The position numbers were made by a program, and so were the translations under genes. From Hanamia caeni (GTDB lineage Bacteria; Bacteroidota; Bacteroidia; Chitinophagales; Chitinophagaceae), in assembly GCF_003721595.1 (NCBI RefSeq), contig NZ_RJJR01000008.1, positions 62,001 through 126,000 on the forward strand: a stretch of 64,000 bases of DNA. The letters run 5' to 3'. How positions within the stretch are numbered: the first letter of the stretch is position 1; each line of letters starts with the position of its first letter. Shown here piece by piece: positions 1-7,938 of this stretch. The notes under the pieces were generated by a model. That model ran no database searches. It was given only the letters and a program-made list of their open reading frames with translations, and was not told the origin of the DNA.

Positions 1-302
1 AAAGATTGTTGATGGATAAGTTGCTTATGAGCATTCAAAAGCTACATGAACTTTTAAATGTGGAAAAGCCTTTGAAAGCCGGCAACAATGATTTGTGGAG
101 TTACAATGTAGCCCACAAGGTAGGCCTTACGCTGGAGGAAGAATACGAATTACTTGGTTTGATGAATGAACTGCAGCGGCAGGAATACTTAAAAAGGCAT
201 CTTGCAAAAGTATTGCCTATTGTTGCTGAAATGGAATCTTTAAAAGAGAAAATTAAACTAAATGGCCATTTTAAAAATATTTCGGGATTTAATATTTCTT
301 AA
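1..302 (+). CDS. LON peptidase substrate-binding domain protein (C-terminal part)
   Basis: The reading frame is open from the left edge (codon frame beginning at base 3) to a TAA at 300-302, so this is the 3' end of a longer gene. The visible ~100 residues are charged and helical. They contain a GLTLEEEYELLGL stretch and end in LNGHFKN, which I recognise as the C-terminal helical part of the stand-alone Lon N-domain (substrate-binding) proteins of Bacteroidota. These lack the ATPase and protease domains of Lon and their role is not well established. The apparent TTG/ATG starts at 6-14 are internal. A tandem heptamer array begins just after the stop. Confidence 0.7.
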   Translation, partial: RLLMDKLLMSIQKLHELLNVEKPLKAGNNDLWSYNVAHKVGLTLEEEYELLGLMNELQRQEYLKRHLAKVLPIVAEMESLKEKIKLNGHFKNISGFNIS

Positions 303-309
303 AAGGGTG

Positions 310-344
310 AAGGCTAAGAGCCAACAGCTAAAGGCTAAGAGCTA
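310..344. repeat. Degenerate heptamer tandem array (5 units)
   Basis: Five consecutive 7-bp units read AAGGCTA, AGAGCCA, ACAGCTA, AAGGCTA and AGAGCTA. The array starts 8 bp after the stop codon at 302 and ends about 30 bp before the coaX start. A 12-bp stretch (AAGGCTAAGAGC) is repeated exactly at 310-321 and 331-342. Function unknown. Confidence 0.85.
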
Positions 345-375
345 AAACTTACAACAATCAATAAACTTTTAATAA

Positions 376-1116
376 TTGATCGAGACCACAATTTGCTTCG
401 ACTTTGGCAACACGCTGCTGAAATATGGTGTTTTTGAAAATGAACAACTCATAAAAGTTGAAAATTTGCAAAATGACCAACCGGAAACAATCAGCGCTGT
501 TCTACAAGATTATAAGCCAGGCCATACTATACTATCTTCTGTCATTCACCATAATCCTGAAATTGAAAAAGAGCTCGCAAAAGAAAGTTCATTTTTAAAA
601 TTAGATGCCACGGTAAAATTACCTTTTACCACCCCGGTAAGCAAGCCGGAAACTATTGGTGCAGACCGCCTGGCGCTTGCTGCTTATGCTTCGTTTTTTT
701 ATAAAAATCAAAATACATTGGTAATTGCGCTTGGATCCTGCATCACCTACAATTTCATCAACAAATACAATAGCTTCATCGGGGGAAGCATTTCACCGGG
801 AATGCAGATGCGTTTTAAAGCGCTGCACGACCTTACAGCAAAACTGCCGGTAGTGGAGGTGGATTGGAATTTCCCCATTATCGGCTATGATACCAGGACG
901 AATATCTTAAGTGGAGTATTGCAGGGCATGGCGTCTGAAATTGATGGAATTATAGACGAATACAAATCGAAATTTGAGAAATTTAACGTGCTTTTAACCG
1001 GCGGAGATACTGCCAATTTTGTGCGACATCTTAAAAATAAGATATTTGCCGACCCCTGGTTAATCCTAAAGGGACTATATGCAATCAGCAAATACAATGA
1101 GCATATCAAAAATTAA
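376..1116 (+). CDS. coaX: Type III pantothenate kinase
   Basis: Phosphorylates pantothenate, the first step of coenzyme A synthesis, in the cytoplasm. The 246-residue length is normal for the family. Visible motifs are the N-terminal phosphate-binding DFGNT (residues 9-13), GADR (95-98, with the Asp believed to act as base) and GGSISPG (136-142), followed by TAKLP. The motif that normally reads DxGTAxT here reads ALGSCIT (118-124), so its Asp is missing. The rest of the fold is intact and I infer that the enzyme works. The start is a TTG at 376; no in-frame ATG lies before the DFGNT motif. The last 20 bp overlap the next gene, suggesting translational coupling. Confidence 0.88.
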   Translation: MIETTICFDFGNTLLKYGVFENEQLIKVENLQNDQPETISAVLQDYKPGHTILSSVIHHNPEIEKELAKESSFLKLDATVKLPFTTPVSKPETIGADRLALAAYASFFYKNQNTLVIALGSCITYNFINKYNSFIGGSISPGMQMRFKALHDLTAKLPVVEVDWNFPIIGYDTRTNILSGVLQGMASEIDGIIDEYKSKFEKFNVLLTGGDTANFVRHLKNKIFADPWLILKGLYAISKYNEHIKN

Positions 1117-2413
1117 GTTCGTCTTTTTATTACTGACTGCATACCCGGTCGTTTCCTTTGCACAGCTCAATTCGCCTTATTCAAGATATGGAATAGGCAA
1201 CCTGATACCACAGGCAAATGTTGCCAACAGGGCTATGGGCGGTATTTCAGGAGCCTACACTGATCCAACTTCCATCAATACGATTAATCCGGCAAGTTAT
1301 AGCGACCTGGTGTATTCAACCCTTGATTTGGGTGTTGAATATGACGGATTAAATCTGAAAAGTAAAGAACCACAGGGCTCATTTAAATCGAATAATGGAA
1401 TTGTGCCTTATCTCGATTTTGGATTTCCGCTGCTTAGAAATAATAAAAAGGCACAGGAGAAGAAAATTTCATGGGGCATGGCTTTTGGCCTCAGGCCCAT
1501 TTCAAAAATTAATTATAAAGTGCTTAACACGTCGCCTTCTATCGACAGCTCTACCACAACGTATGAAGGATCAGGAGGCGTAAACCAGGCTTTTATAGGA
1601 ACTGGCATCCGTTTTCACCGGTTCAGCATTGGTTTTAATACCGGATATCTTTTCGGAGAAAAATCTTACGATACCCGCCTTGTATTCACCGGCGCATTAG
1701 ATTCACTGTATTATTATAAAACGCATTATGGATCTTCTACCCACTTTGGGGGCATCTTTCTGAACGCCGGAGCGCAATATTCAATTAAGCTAAATAAAAA
1801 TGCTGCGCTGGGATTGGGCGTTTATGGAACCATGCAAAAAAGCTATAAGGGCAACAAAGACGATGTGCTGGAAACTTATAATTACAATACGCAAACTGAA
1901 ACCCCGCAGCCAATTGATACGGTCACCTATTTCCCTCTCCAAAAAGGAAATGTGCAAATGCCGGCTACCATTGGCGCAGGCCTCGCATACTCCAACGAGC
2001 ATTTGTTAATAGGCGTAGATTATGAAAGCACACAATGGAGCAAGTACCGGTTTTTTGGACAAAAGGATTTTGTAAAAAATAGCTGGAATGCAAAGTTAGG
2101 CCTTCAATATATGCCGGCTACTTCTGGCTCTACCGGATATTTTAATTTCGTAAAATACAGGGCCGGCCTTTCTGTGGGCGAGGATTATATTGATATTGAA
2201 AACTCACTCCCGGTTTATTCCATCAGCCTCGGAGGCGGTTTTCCGTTGAAACTCAAACATAGCTTTTATGACCACCAGTATAGCATCATGAATTTTACTT
2301 TTGAATACCTGAACCGGGGAAATAATAATAATAACCTTACAGAAAACATGTACAAGGTAAGTTTCGGTTTCTCCCTAAGCGATATCTGGTTTATACGGCA
2401 AAAATATCAGTAA
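1097..2413 (+). CDS. Putative outer-membrane beta-barrel protein (OmpP1/FadL-like)
   Basis: A 438-residue exported protein. I prefer the ATG at 1097 over the one at 1079 because it puts a clean signal peptide (MSISKIKF, a hydrophobic core, then SFAQ) at the N-terminus. The mature protein starts with NSPYSRYGIGN and an MGGISGAYTDP stretch typical of FadL/OmpP1-type proteins of Bacteroidota. The rest alternates aromatic and small residues, as in a beta-barrel. The start lies inside the 3' end of coaX, so the two are probably co-transcribed. The substrate is unknown. Related proteins are often annotated only as hypothetical. Confidence 0.7.
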   Translation: MSISKIKFVFLLLTAYPVVSFAQLNSPYSRYGIGNLIPQANVANRAMGGISGAYTDPTSINTINPASYSDLVYSTLDLGVEYDGLNLKSKEPQGSFKSNNGIVPYLDFGFPLLRNNKKAQEKKISWGMAFGLRPISKINYKVLNTSPSIDSSTTTYEGSGGVNQAFIGTGIRFHRFSIGFNTGYLFGEKSYDTRLVFTGALDSLYYYKTHYGSSTHFGGIFLNAGAQYSIKLNKNAALGLGVYGTMQKSYKGNKDDVLETYNYNTQTETPQPIDTVTYFPLQKGNVQMPATIGAGLAYSNEHLLIGVDYESTQWSKYRFFGQKDFVKNSWNAKLGLQYMPATSGSTGYFNFVKYRAGLSVGEDYIDIENSLPVYSISLGGGFPLKLKHSFYDHQYSIMNFTFEYLNRGNNNNNLTENMYKVSFGFSLSDIWFIRQKYQ

Positions 2414-2443
2414 GCTGATTACATTTTCTGCATTCCGGCGTTT

Positions 2444-2451
2444 TATCTTTG
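2444..2451 (+). promoter_or_regulatory. Putative -7 box (TATCTTTG) for lptC
   Basis: An exact match to the Bacteroidota -7 consensus TAnnTTTG, 15 nt before the ATG at 2467, with a TTTC at 2424-2427 in a -33-like position. It argues against the upstream TTG at 2449 as start, because that codon would lie inside the box. Confidence 0.5.
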
Positions 2452-2466
2452 TTCTTATTTTTCAAA

Positions 2467-3042
2467 ATGAAGTTTTTGAGGAGATTACATACATATTATT
2501 TATCCGTTGTGCTGCTTTTCTTATGCTCGCTAACGGCATGTGAAAATTCTTTGGATGACATCAACCGCATTACAGCAAAGGAAACGGGTGTTGAAACTGC
2601 CAAAGGCGTTACCATTTTGTACACTATCGGAAGCAAAACCAAATCGCGCATCTCTGCGCCACTGATGCTTCGCCACCAGGAGGCTGTTCCGTATATTGAA
2701 TTCACAAAAACCATCCACGCAGATTTTTTTAATGACACATTGGGTATTGAAAGCACCATGGATGCGCATTATGCCAAATATAATGAAACAGAAAGCAAAG
2801 TTTTTCTGAGAGATAGCGTGGTGGTCATCAATACCAAAGGCGACACACTTTATTGCAATGAATTGTATTGGGATAGGAAAAGAACCGGCGAAGAATTTTA
2901 TACAGATAAGCCCGTTCGCATCCGCACGCCAACGCACATTTTGGATGGCGACGGCCTGGATGCTCCACAGGATTTCAAAAGCTGGCATTTGATTAACGGC
3001 AGGGGAATTGTTCGGGTAGGCTCGTCTGAATTTCCTCAATAA
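2467..3042 (+). CDS. lptC: LPS export ABC transporter periplasmic protein LptC
   Basis: A 191-residue lipoprotein: short basic N-terminus, hydrophobic segment, then a SLTAC lipobox, so the mature protein starts at a Cys around residue 26. The remainder is rich in short beta strands (KVFLRDSVVVINTKGDTLYCNELYWDR) as expected of the LptA/LptC beta-jellyroll that passes lipopolysaccharide from the inner-membrane LptB2FG complex to LptA. In Bacteroidota LptC is often a lipoprotein, unlike the membrane-anchored enterobacterial form. No other lpt gene lies nearby. The family call rests on sequence flavour and context rather than on a catalytic motif. Confidence 0.72.
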   Translation: MKFLRRLHTYYLSVVLLFLCSLTACENSLDDINRITAKETGVETAKGVTILYTIGSKTKSRISAPLMLRHQEAVPYIEFTKTIHADFFNDTLGIESTMDAHYAKYNETESKVFLRDSVVVINTKGDTLYCNELYWDRKRTGEEFYTDKPVRIRTPTHILDGDGLDAPQDFKSWHLINGRGIVRVGSSEFPQ

Positions 3043-3051
3043 AAATCTTCA

Positions 3052-3082
3052 ACTGTGATAACAAGAGCTTACAGTCTTTTTT
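3052..3082 (+). terminator. Possible weak terminator after lptC
   Basis: ACTGT (3052-3056) pairs with ACAGT (3071-3075), with an inner AAG/CTT, followed by C and six T. The stem is only 5 bp, so the call is tentative. Confidence 0.35.
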
Positions 3083-3231
3083 ACCAAAGTCGTAAATTCT
3101 TCTTCATACCTTCACGGCAAAACGAATTGGTACGATTTTAAGGAGTATTCAATGGAGAAATATTATTTTCATTTCCGCTTAAAACACAAAAACGAGGAAT
3201 AATTATTTATTAACCACTAAAAATAAAAATC

Positions 3232-3651
3232 ATGACTAAATATGCAAATGCACAATGGCAGGGAGCCAAAGAAGGAAAAGGAACTATATCAACAGAAACC
3301 AAAGCGCTGGACAATGCGCCATTCACGTTTGCAACCAGGTTTGGCGATGCAAAGGATGGAACAAATCCCGAAGAATTAATAGCAGCAGCCCATGCCGGAT
3401 GTTTTTCAATGAAATTTGCCATCGTATTAAGCGAAGCCGGATTTACTGCCGATAAGATTGAAACGAAATGCGATATTACTTTTGCAGCGGGCGCCATTTC
3501 AAAATCGCATCTTACCGTAAATGCCAAAGTTCCGGGAATCAGCAAAGAAAAATTCGATGAATGTGCTAAGGATGCAAAGGAAAACTGCCCGATTTCTAAA
3601 TCATTGAATTCGAACATTGAAATCACCATGGATGCCTCTTTGAGCAATTAA
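3232..3651 (+). CDS. OsmC family peroxiredoxin
   Basis: A 139-residue OsmC/Ohr-type protein, expected to reduce organic hydroperoxides in the cytoplasm. Both redox cysteines are present: Cys57 in AHAGCFSM and Cys119 in KENCPIS. The conserved acidic residues sit before the first (NPEELIAAA, 45-53). Arg36 probably interacts with the peroxidatic Cys. It looks closer to OsmC than to Ohr, but this cannot be settled by eye. The gene appears monocistronic, with a good terminator 25 bp downstream. The 189-bp upstream gap shows no convincing TAnnTTTG promoter. Confidence 0.9.
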   Translation: MTKYANAQWQGAKEGKGTISTETKALDNAPFTFATRFGDAKDGTNPEELIAAAHAGCFSMKFAIVLSEAGFTADKIETKCDITFAAGAISKSHLTVNAKVPGISKEKFDECAKDAKENCPISKSLNSNIEITMDASLSN

Positions 3652-3675
3652 ATCTATTAAACGAATACAGCATAT

Positions 3676-3700
3676 AATCCGGCTCTGGCCGGATTTTTTT
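3676..3700 (+). terminator. Rho-independent terminator of the osmC-like gene
   Basis: A perfect 8-bp stem AATCCGGC/GCCGGATT with a TCTG loop runs straight into seven T. A copy of the 34-bp intergenic repeat starts 6 bp later. Confidence 0.9.
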
Positions 3701-3705
3701 ATTGT

Positions 3706-3740
3706 AGTAAACGAAACAATAAGGCTGAATTTTATTTTAC
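3706..3740 (+). repeat. 34-bp intergenic repeat, copy 1
   Basis: Begins AGTAAACG and ends GAATTTTATTTTAC, with ACAATAAGGCTG between. Lies between the osmC-like terminator and the ABC transporter genes. Confidence 0.7.
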
Positions 3741-3841
3741 ATTCTTTTCAAAGGCATTAGGATATTCTACCGTTCAAACCTGATTTATTACATTTCTTTT
3801 CCACTTATCTTATATTGCATAATAATTTTTAAGCAATTGTT

Positions 3842-4732
3842 ATGTCAATCCTTACAGTGGAAAATTTGTCCAAATCGTATGGGCGAATACAAGCATTGAA
3901 AAATGTAAGCTTTTCTGTTCCTGAAGGAACAGTTTTTGGAATTCTTGGCCCCAACGGCAGCGGTAAAACTACTACGCTCGGTACCATAACCGATATCTTG
4001 AAACCCACCTCCGGAACGTATAAATTATTCGGCGAACCTACCTCAGCAGAAAGCCGCCGCAAAATCGGAACGCTGCTGGAAACTCCTAATTTTTATCATT
4101 ATTTATCGGGAATCAAAAACCTTGAAATTGCTGCAGAAATAAAACAACACGGCAGGGAAGACATTGACAAAGTATTGGAAATAGTAGATCTTACCAAAAG
4201 AAAAGATTCCAGATTCAGCACCTATTCTTTAGGCATGAAACAACGGCTCGCTATCGCTTCCTGCTTATTGGGCAGCCCTTCGGTATTAATTTTTGATGAG
4301 CCCACTAATGGCTTGGATCCTGTAGGAATTGCAGAAATAAGGGAACTGATGAAAAGATTGTATCGTGAAGGAAAAACAATCATTATGGCCAGCCACCTTT
4401 TGGATGAGGTAGAAAAAGTTTGTACTGATGTGGCTATTTTAAAAAGAGGAGAGTTAATTGTTTCAGGAAAAGTAAGCGAAATTTTATCAAAAGAAGATTT
4501 GGTAGAAGTAGCAGCCGGCGATCATCAAAAATTATTGGAAATCCTGGGCACTATGGAGCAAAAGACAAGAGTCGTTGACGAAATAAGCGTAATAAAAATA
4601 TTTTTCACTTCCGGCAAAGCCAATCTCGCAGAATTAAACAGCTATTGCTTTAATAACGGGATAGTGCTCAATCATCTCACTCTCAAAAAACAAAGCCTCG
4701 AATCAAGGTTTTTCGAACTGACCAATAATTAA
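3842..4732 (+). CDS. ABC-2 type transporter ATP-binding protein
   Basis: A 296-residue ABC ATPase. Walker A is GPNGSGKT (36-43), the signature is YSLGMKQ (128-134), Walker B is VLIFDEP (148-154) followed by TNGLDP as D-loop, and the switch His lies in ASHLLDE. The C-terminal ~80 residues form the extra domain usual in bacitracin/lipid-type exporters. It energises the permease encoded 3 bp downstream, with which it forms a two-gene operon. This class is normally an exporter of drugs, peptides or lipids; the substrate cannot be inferred. A TATATTGC at 3811-3818 resembles a -7 box only weakly. Confidence 0.9.
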   Translation: MSILTVENLSKSYGRIQALKNVSFSVPEGTVFGILGPNGSGKTTTLGTITDILKPTSGTYKLFGEPTSAESRRKIGTLLETPNFYHYLSGIKNLEIAAEIKQHGREDIDKVLEIVDLTKRKDSRFSTYSLGMKQRLAIASCLLGSPSVLIFDEPTNGLDPVGIAEIRELMKRLYREGKTIIMASHLLDEVEKVCTDVAILKRGELIVSGKVSEILSKEDLVEVAAGDHQKLLEILGTMEQKTRVVDEISVIKIFFTSGKANLAELNSYCFNNGIVLNHLTLKKQSLESRFFELTNN

Positions 4733-4735
4733 TGT

Positions 4736-5524
4736 ATGCTACATCATCTCAAAATTGAATGGCTTAAAGTAAAAGATTACAAAGCGTTCTGGATTTTTAT
4801 CATCCTGTATCTGTTTGCCATCCTTGGCATTAATTACATCGGATTTTATATTAATGAAGTAACCGTGGAAAGCATGCCGGCCAGTAAAGTGCTGCTGGGC
4901 ACGCCTTATTCTTTCCCTAAAGTGTGGCAAACTGTTGGTTTTATGAGTAGCTGGCTTTTATACTTTCCAGGCATCCTGTTTATTATGCTTTTTACAAATG
5001 AATTTAATTTTAAAACGCACCGCCAAAACATTATTGACGGATGGACACGCCAGGAATTTATTACCGTAAAATTTGTATTTGCCCTGTTGTTTTCAGTAGC
5101 TGCCACTATTTTTAATTTTCTCGTGGCTTTTTTGTTCGGAATGGTTACTACCGGTTCTCATTTTTCTTTTTTGGGCATGGAAAACGTGTTGTACATTTTT
5201 ATTCAAACCTTTGCCTACATTACTTTTGCGATGTTTTTAGCCATCCTGTTCAGAAAAAGCGGCGCTGCCATTGCGGTATTCTTTCTTTACGGTTTAATTT
5301 TCGAATGGCTCATTACCCTCCTGATAAATCTGAAGCTGGAATTAGCTCCCATAGGTTACTTTTTGCCTTTGCAGGTTACTGATGTTATGCTTCCCATCCC
5401 CTTTGGCGATAAAGTGATTTATAAAGATGCCCCGGATACCTGGATAATGGTTCTTGCCAGCCTGGTATACATTGGCGGATATTATTTCTTTGCCTTGAAA
5501 AAATTTACCAAAGAGGATTTATAG
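4736..5524 (+). CDS. ABC-2 type transporter permease
   Basis: A 262-residue integral membrane protein with about six hydrophobic segments (for example residues 18-36, 71-88, 113-135, 150-170, 176-196 and 238-255), the layout of ABC-2 permeases. Its ATG lies 3 bp after the stop of the ATPase gene, so the two form one exporter. Its N-terminus (HHLKIEWLKVKDYKAFW) matches the amphipathic start typical of this family. Transport substrate unknown. Its TAG stop abuts a copy of the intergenic repeat. Confidence 0.85.
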   Translation: MLHHLKIEWLKVKDYKAFWIFIILYLFAILGINYIGFYINEVTVESMPASKVLLGTPYSFPKVWQTVGFMSSWLLYFPGILFIMLFTNEFNFKTHRQNIIDGWTRQEFITVKFVFALLFSVAATIFNFLVAFLFGMVTTGSHFSFLGMENVLYIFIQTFAYITFAMFLAILFRKSGAAIAVFFLYGLIFEWLITLLINLKLELAPIGYFLPLQVTDVMLPIPFGDKVIYKDAPDTWIMVLASLVYIGGYYFFALKKFTKEDL

Positions 5525-5558
5525 AAAATAAAAATCCTGATTTTTTATTGCTTTACTG
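5524..5558 (-). repeat. 34-bp intergenic repeat, copy 2
   Basis: Read on the minus strand it starts CAGTAAAGCAATAAA and ends GGATTTTTATTTTC. It abuts the stop codon of the permease gene on its A-rich (plus-strand) side. Confidence 0.7.
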
Positions 5559-5659
5559 TTTTTCGTGTAGCCCTACCGATACACTTAAGGTTTGTTATAA
5601 TACCGCCTGAATTGTCAACTTCATTTTTTTATTATCGCCCCTTGGCGTAAATTACAAAG

Positions 5660-6985
5660 ATGAGGCGGCCAAAAAACAGGAGTAACAAAAGGGATACCAG
5701 GCATTGGATTATTGCCTGCATCGCTTTTTGGATTTTATCTCCTTTACTTTCAAATGGCCAAAAAGTAATTTCAATTACAGTTAATGATGGCATCAACCCA
5801 TCTACCGCAGAATATATAGAACAGGGAATTGAAACGGCGCAAAAAGAGCAGGCGCAATGCCTCATAATAAATCTTAACACTCCAGGCGGGTTATTAACCT
5901 CAACAAGAAATATTGTTTCCGGCATAATGCAATCCCAGGTTCCTGTAGTGGTGTATGTTTCGCCAACCGGCGCTCATGCTGGTTCTGCAGGAACGTTTAT
6001 CACTTTAGCTGCCAATATCGCAGCGATGGCTCCGGGCACTAATATCGGCGCTGCGCATCCTGTAGATATGCAGGGAAAATCGGATGCTGTGATGAATGAG
6101 AAAGTGATCAACGATGCCTCAGCATTTATCAGAACCATCGCCGAAAAAAGAGGCCGCAATGTGAAGTGGGCCGATGATGCCGTAAGGACCAGCGTTTCTC
6201 TTACCGAAGCAGAAGCTTTGGAAAAAAATGTGATTGATATTGTGGCGGATAATGAAAATGATTTGCTAACAAAACTCGATGGAAAAGAAGTCCAGGTAAA
6301 TGGAGTTCCCAAAATTCTTCAAACAAAAAATGCAACGGTTGAACCATTGGAAATGGGATTTTTTCAAAAGGTATTAAGCCGTCTCAGCGATCCCAATATT
6401 TCTTATATCATCATGATGCTCGGCTTCTACGGCCTTATATTTGAATTATTCAGTCCCGGCGCTATTTTTCCGGGAATCATCGGCGTTATTTGTTTAATTC
6501 TTGCTTTTTATTCTATGAGTTCCATGCCGGTGAACTATGCAGGCCTGGGGCTTATTATTTTTGGCATCATACTTTACCTGCTGGAAATAAAAATCGTCAG
6601 TCATGGCCTGTTGGCGATAGGTGGCACAGTTTCGGTTTTGCTTGGCTCCATGATTTTGTTCCGCACCAGCCCGGTAGAAAATTATGTGTCATTATCGTGG
6701 AGTGTTATTATATCAGTAACCGCCTTTTCAACATTATTTTTTCTTTTCCTGGTTACGATGGGATTGAGAGCGCAACGGTCAAAACCGGCCTCAGGTGTAA
6801 GTACAATGATAGGACAAACGGCGCTAACACTTGGAGATCTTAACCCGGCAGGACAGGTTAGTGTTTTGGGAGAAATCTGGAAAGCAGTTTCTCTTTCGGG
6901 AAAAATACCGGAAAATGAAAAAGTAACTGTAAAAGAAATAAAAGAGCTTACTTTATACGTAGAGCCTGAAAACAAACAGGTCTGA
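5660..6985 (+). CDS. NfeD family membrane serine protease (ClpP class)
   Basis: A 441-residue protein with the full-length NfeD layout: N-terminal signal/anchor (about 15-33), a periplasmic ClpP-fold protease domain (about 36-230), a block of membrane segments (about 245-375) and a C-terminal OB-like NfeD domain (about 385-440). Ser109 in HAGSAG is the likely nucleophile and Lys148 the likely partner, by analogy with the Ser-Lys dyad of archaeal PH1510. Known homologues cut the hydrophobic tail of stomatins, and a stomatin-type gene follows 35 bp downstream, forming the classical pair. Probably acts in membrane quality control. Confidence 0.88.
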   Translation: MRRPKNRSNKRDTRHWIIACIAFWILSPLLSNGQKVISITVNDGINPSTAEYIEQGIETAQKEQAQCLIINLNTPGGLLTSTRNIVSGIMQSQVPVVVYVSPTGAHAGSAGTFITLAANIAAMAPGTNIGAAHPVDMQGKSDAVMNEKVINDASAFIRTIAEKRGRNVKWADDAVRTSVSLTEAEALEKNVIDIVADNENDLLTKLDGKEVQVNGVPKILQTKNATVEPLEMGFFQKVLSRLSDPNISYIIMMLGFYGLIFELFSPGAIFPGIIGVICLILAFYSMSSMPVNYAGLGLIIFGIILYLLEIKIVSHGLLAIGGTVSVLLGSMILFRTSPVENYVSLSWSVIISVTAFSTLFFLFLVTMGLRAQRSKPASGVSTMIGQTALTLGDLNPAGQVSVLGEIWKAVSLSGKIPENEKVTVKEIKELTLYVEPENKQV

Positions 6986-7020
6986 ATAGATTTTTAATTA
7001 CTTAAACTAAATCAATAAAC

Positions 7021-7839
7021 ATGCAACAATTTCCAATTGGTCTTCCGGTAATAATCATTGTCGTCATTATTCTTTACATCCTTGCCAGTTCTATCCGCAT
7101 TTTAAGGGAGTATGAGCGCGGTGTTATTTTCAGGTTAGGCCGTGTTTTAGACGGAGGAGTAAAGGGCCCCGGATTAATTCTTTTAATCCCAATAATCGAT
7201 AAAATGGTAAAAGTGAGCCTGCGAATTGTGGTGATGGATGTGCCTCCACAGGATGTGATCACCCAGGATAACGTTTCGATAAAAGTGAATGCTGTTATTT
7301 ATTTCAGGGTAATAGACCCTCAAAGAGCAGTGATTGAAATTGAGAATTACCTGGCAGGAACTTCACAACTTTCTCAAACCACGCTGAGAAGCGTATTAGG
7401 ACAATCGGAACTGGATGATCTGCTATCGCAAAGAGACAAAATAAATGTACGGCTTCAGCATATTATTGATGAGCAAACTGAACCGTGGGGCGTAAAAGTG
7501 ACCCATGTTGAAGTGAAACAAATTGACCTTCCCCAGGAAATGCAACGGGCAATGGCCAGGCAGGCTGAAGCAGAAAGAGAGCGCCGTGCTAAAGTGATAG
7601 CAGCCGAAGGCGAATTCCAGGCTTCTCAAAAACTGAGCGATGCGGCAAAAATTTTAGGCGAACAACCCAGCGCTTTAACGCTGCGCTATCTGCAAACTTT
7701 ACGTGAAATAGGCACAGAAAACAACACTACTACTCTGTTCCCTCTTCCTCTCGATTTGTTGAGACCTTTTATTAAAACAGGAGAAACCAACGGAGAAGGG
7801 CCTGCTTTTCCGGCGCCAACAGTTACCGTAGATAAATAA
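7021..7839 (+). CDS. Slipin / stomatin-like SPFH domain protein
   Basis: A 272-residue protein with one N-terminal membrane segment (about 8-24) followed at once by the SPFH domain ([13 protein letters not shown] onward). The conserved [19 protein letters not shown] and [13 protein letters not shown] stretches of the slipin group are visible, then an Ala/Glu-rich helix that probably oligomerises. It scaffolds membrane microdomains and is a likely partner and substrate of the NfeD protease upstream; the two genes are probably one operon ending at the terminator at 7877. The C-terminal tail is short and Pro-rich ([10 protein letters not shown]). Confidence 0.92.
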   Translation: MQQFPIGLPVIIIVVIILYILASSIRILREYERGVIFRLGRVLDGGVKGPGLILLIPIIDKMVKVSLRIVVMDVPPQDVITQDNVSIKVNAVIYFRVIDPQRAVIEIENYLAGTSQLSQTTLRSVLGQSELDDLLSQRDKINVRLQHIIDEQTEPWGVKVTHVEVKQIDLPQEMQRAMARQAEAERERRAKVIAAEGEFQASQKLSDAAKILGEQPSALTLRYLQTLREIGTENNTTTLFPLPLDLLRPFIKTGETNGEGPAFPAPTVTVDK

Positions 7840-7876
7840 ATATTTTTGGCACTAATAATGTGCATCAATATTTTAG

Positions 7877-7907
7877 AATTGCCAGCTTTAACGGTTGGCA
7901 ATTTTCA
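7877..7907 (+). terminator. Terminator of the nfeD-slipin operon
   Basis: AATTGCCA (7877-7884) pairs with TGGCAATT (7896-7903), extended inward by a G-T and a C-G pair, followed by TTTTC. It lies inside the upstream extension of the next frame, which supports the later ATG at 7939 for that gene. Confidence 0.75.
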
Positions 7908-7938
7908 TTATATTTCTTACTTATTTTTAAAAAATTCT

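Noticed and set aside
2530..3039. Open frame of 169 codons antisense to lptC
   Set aside because: Shadow of the lptC frame; Cys- and Ile-rich text without domain character.
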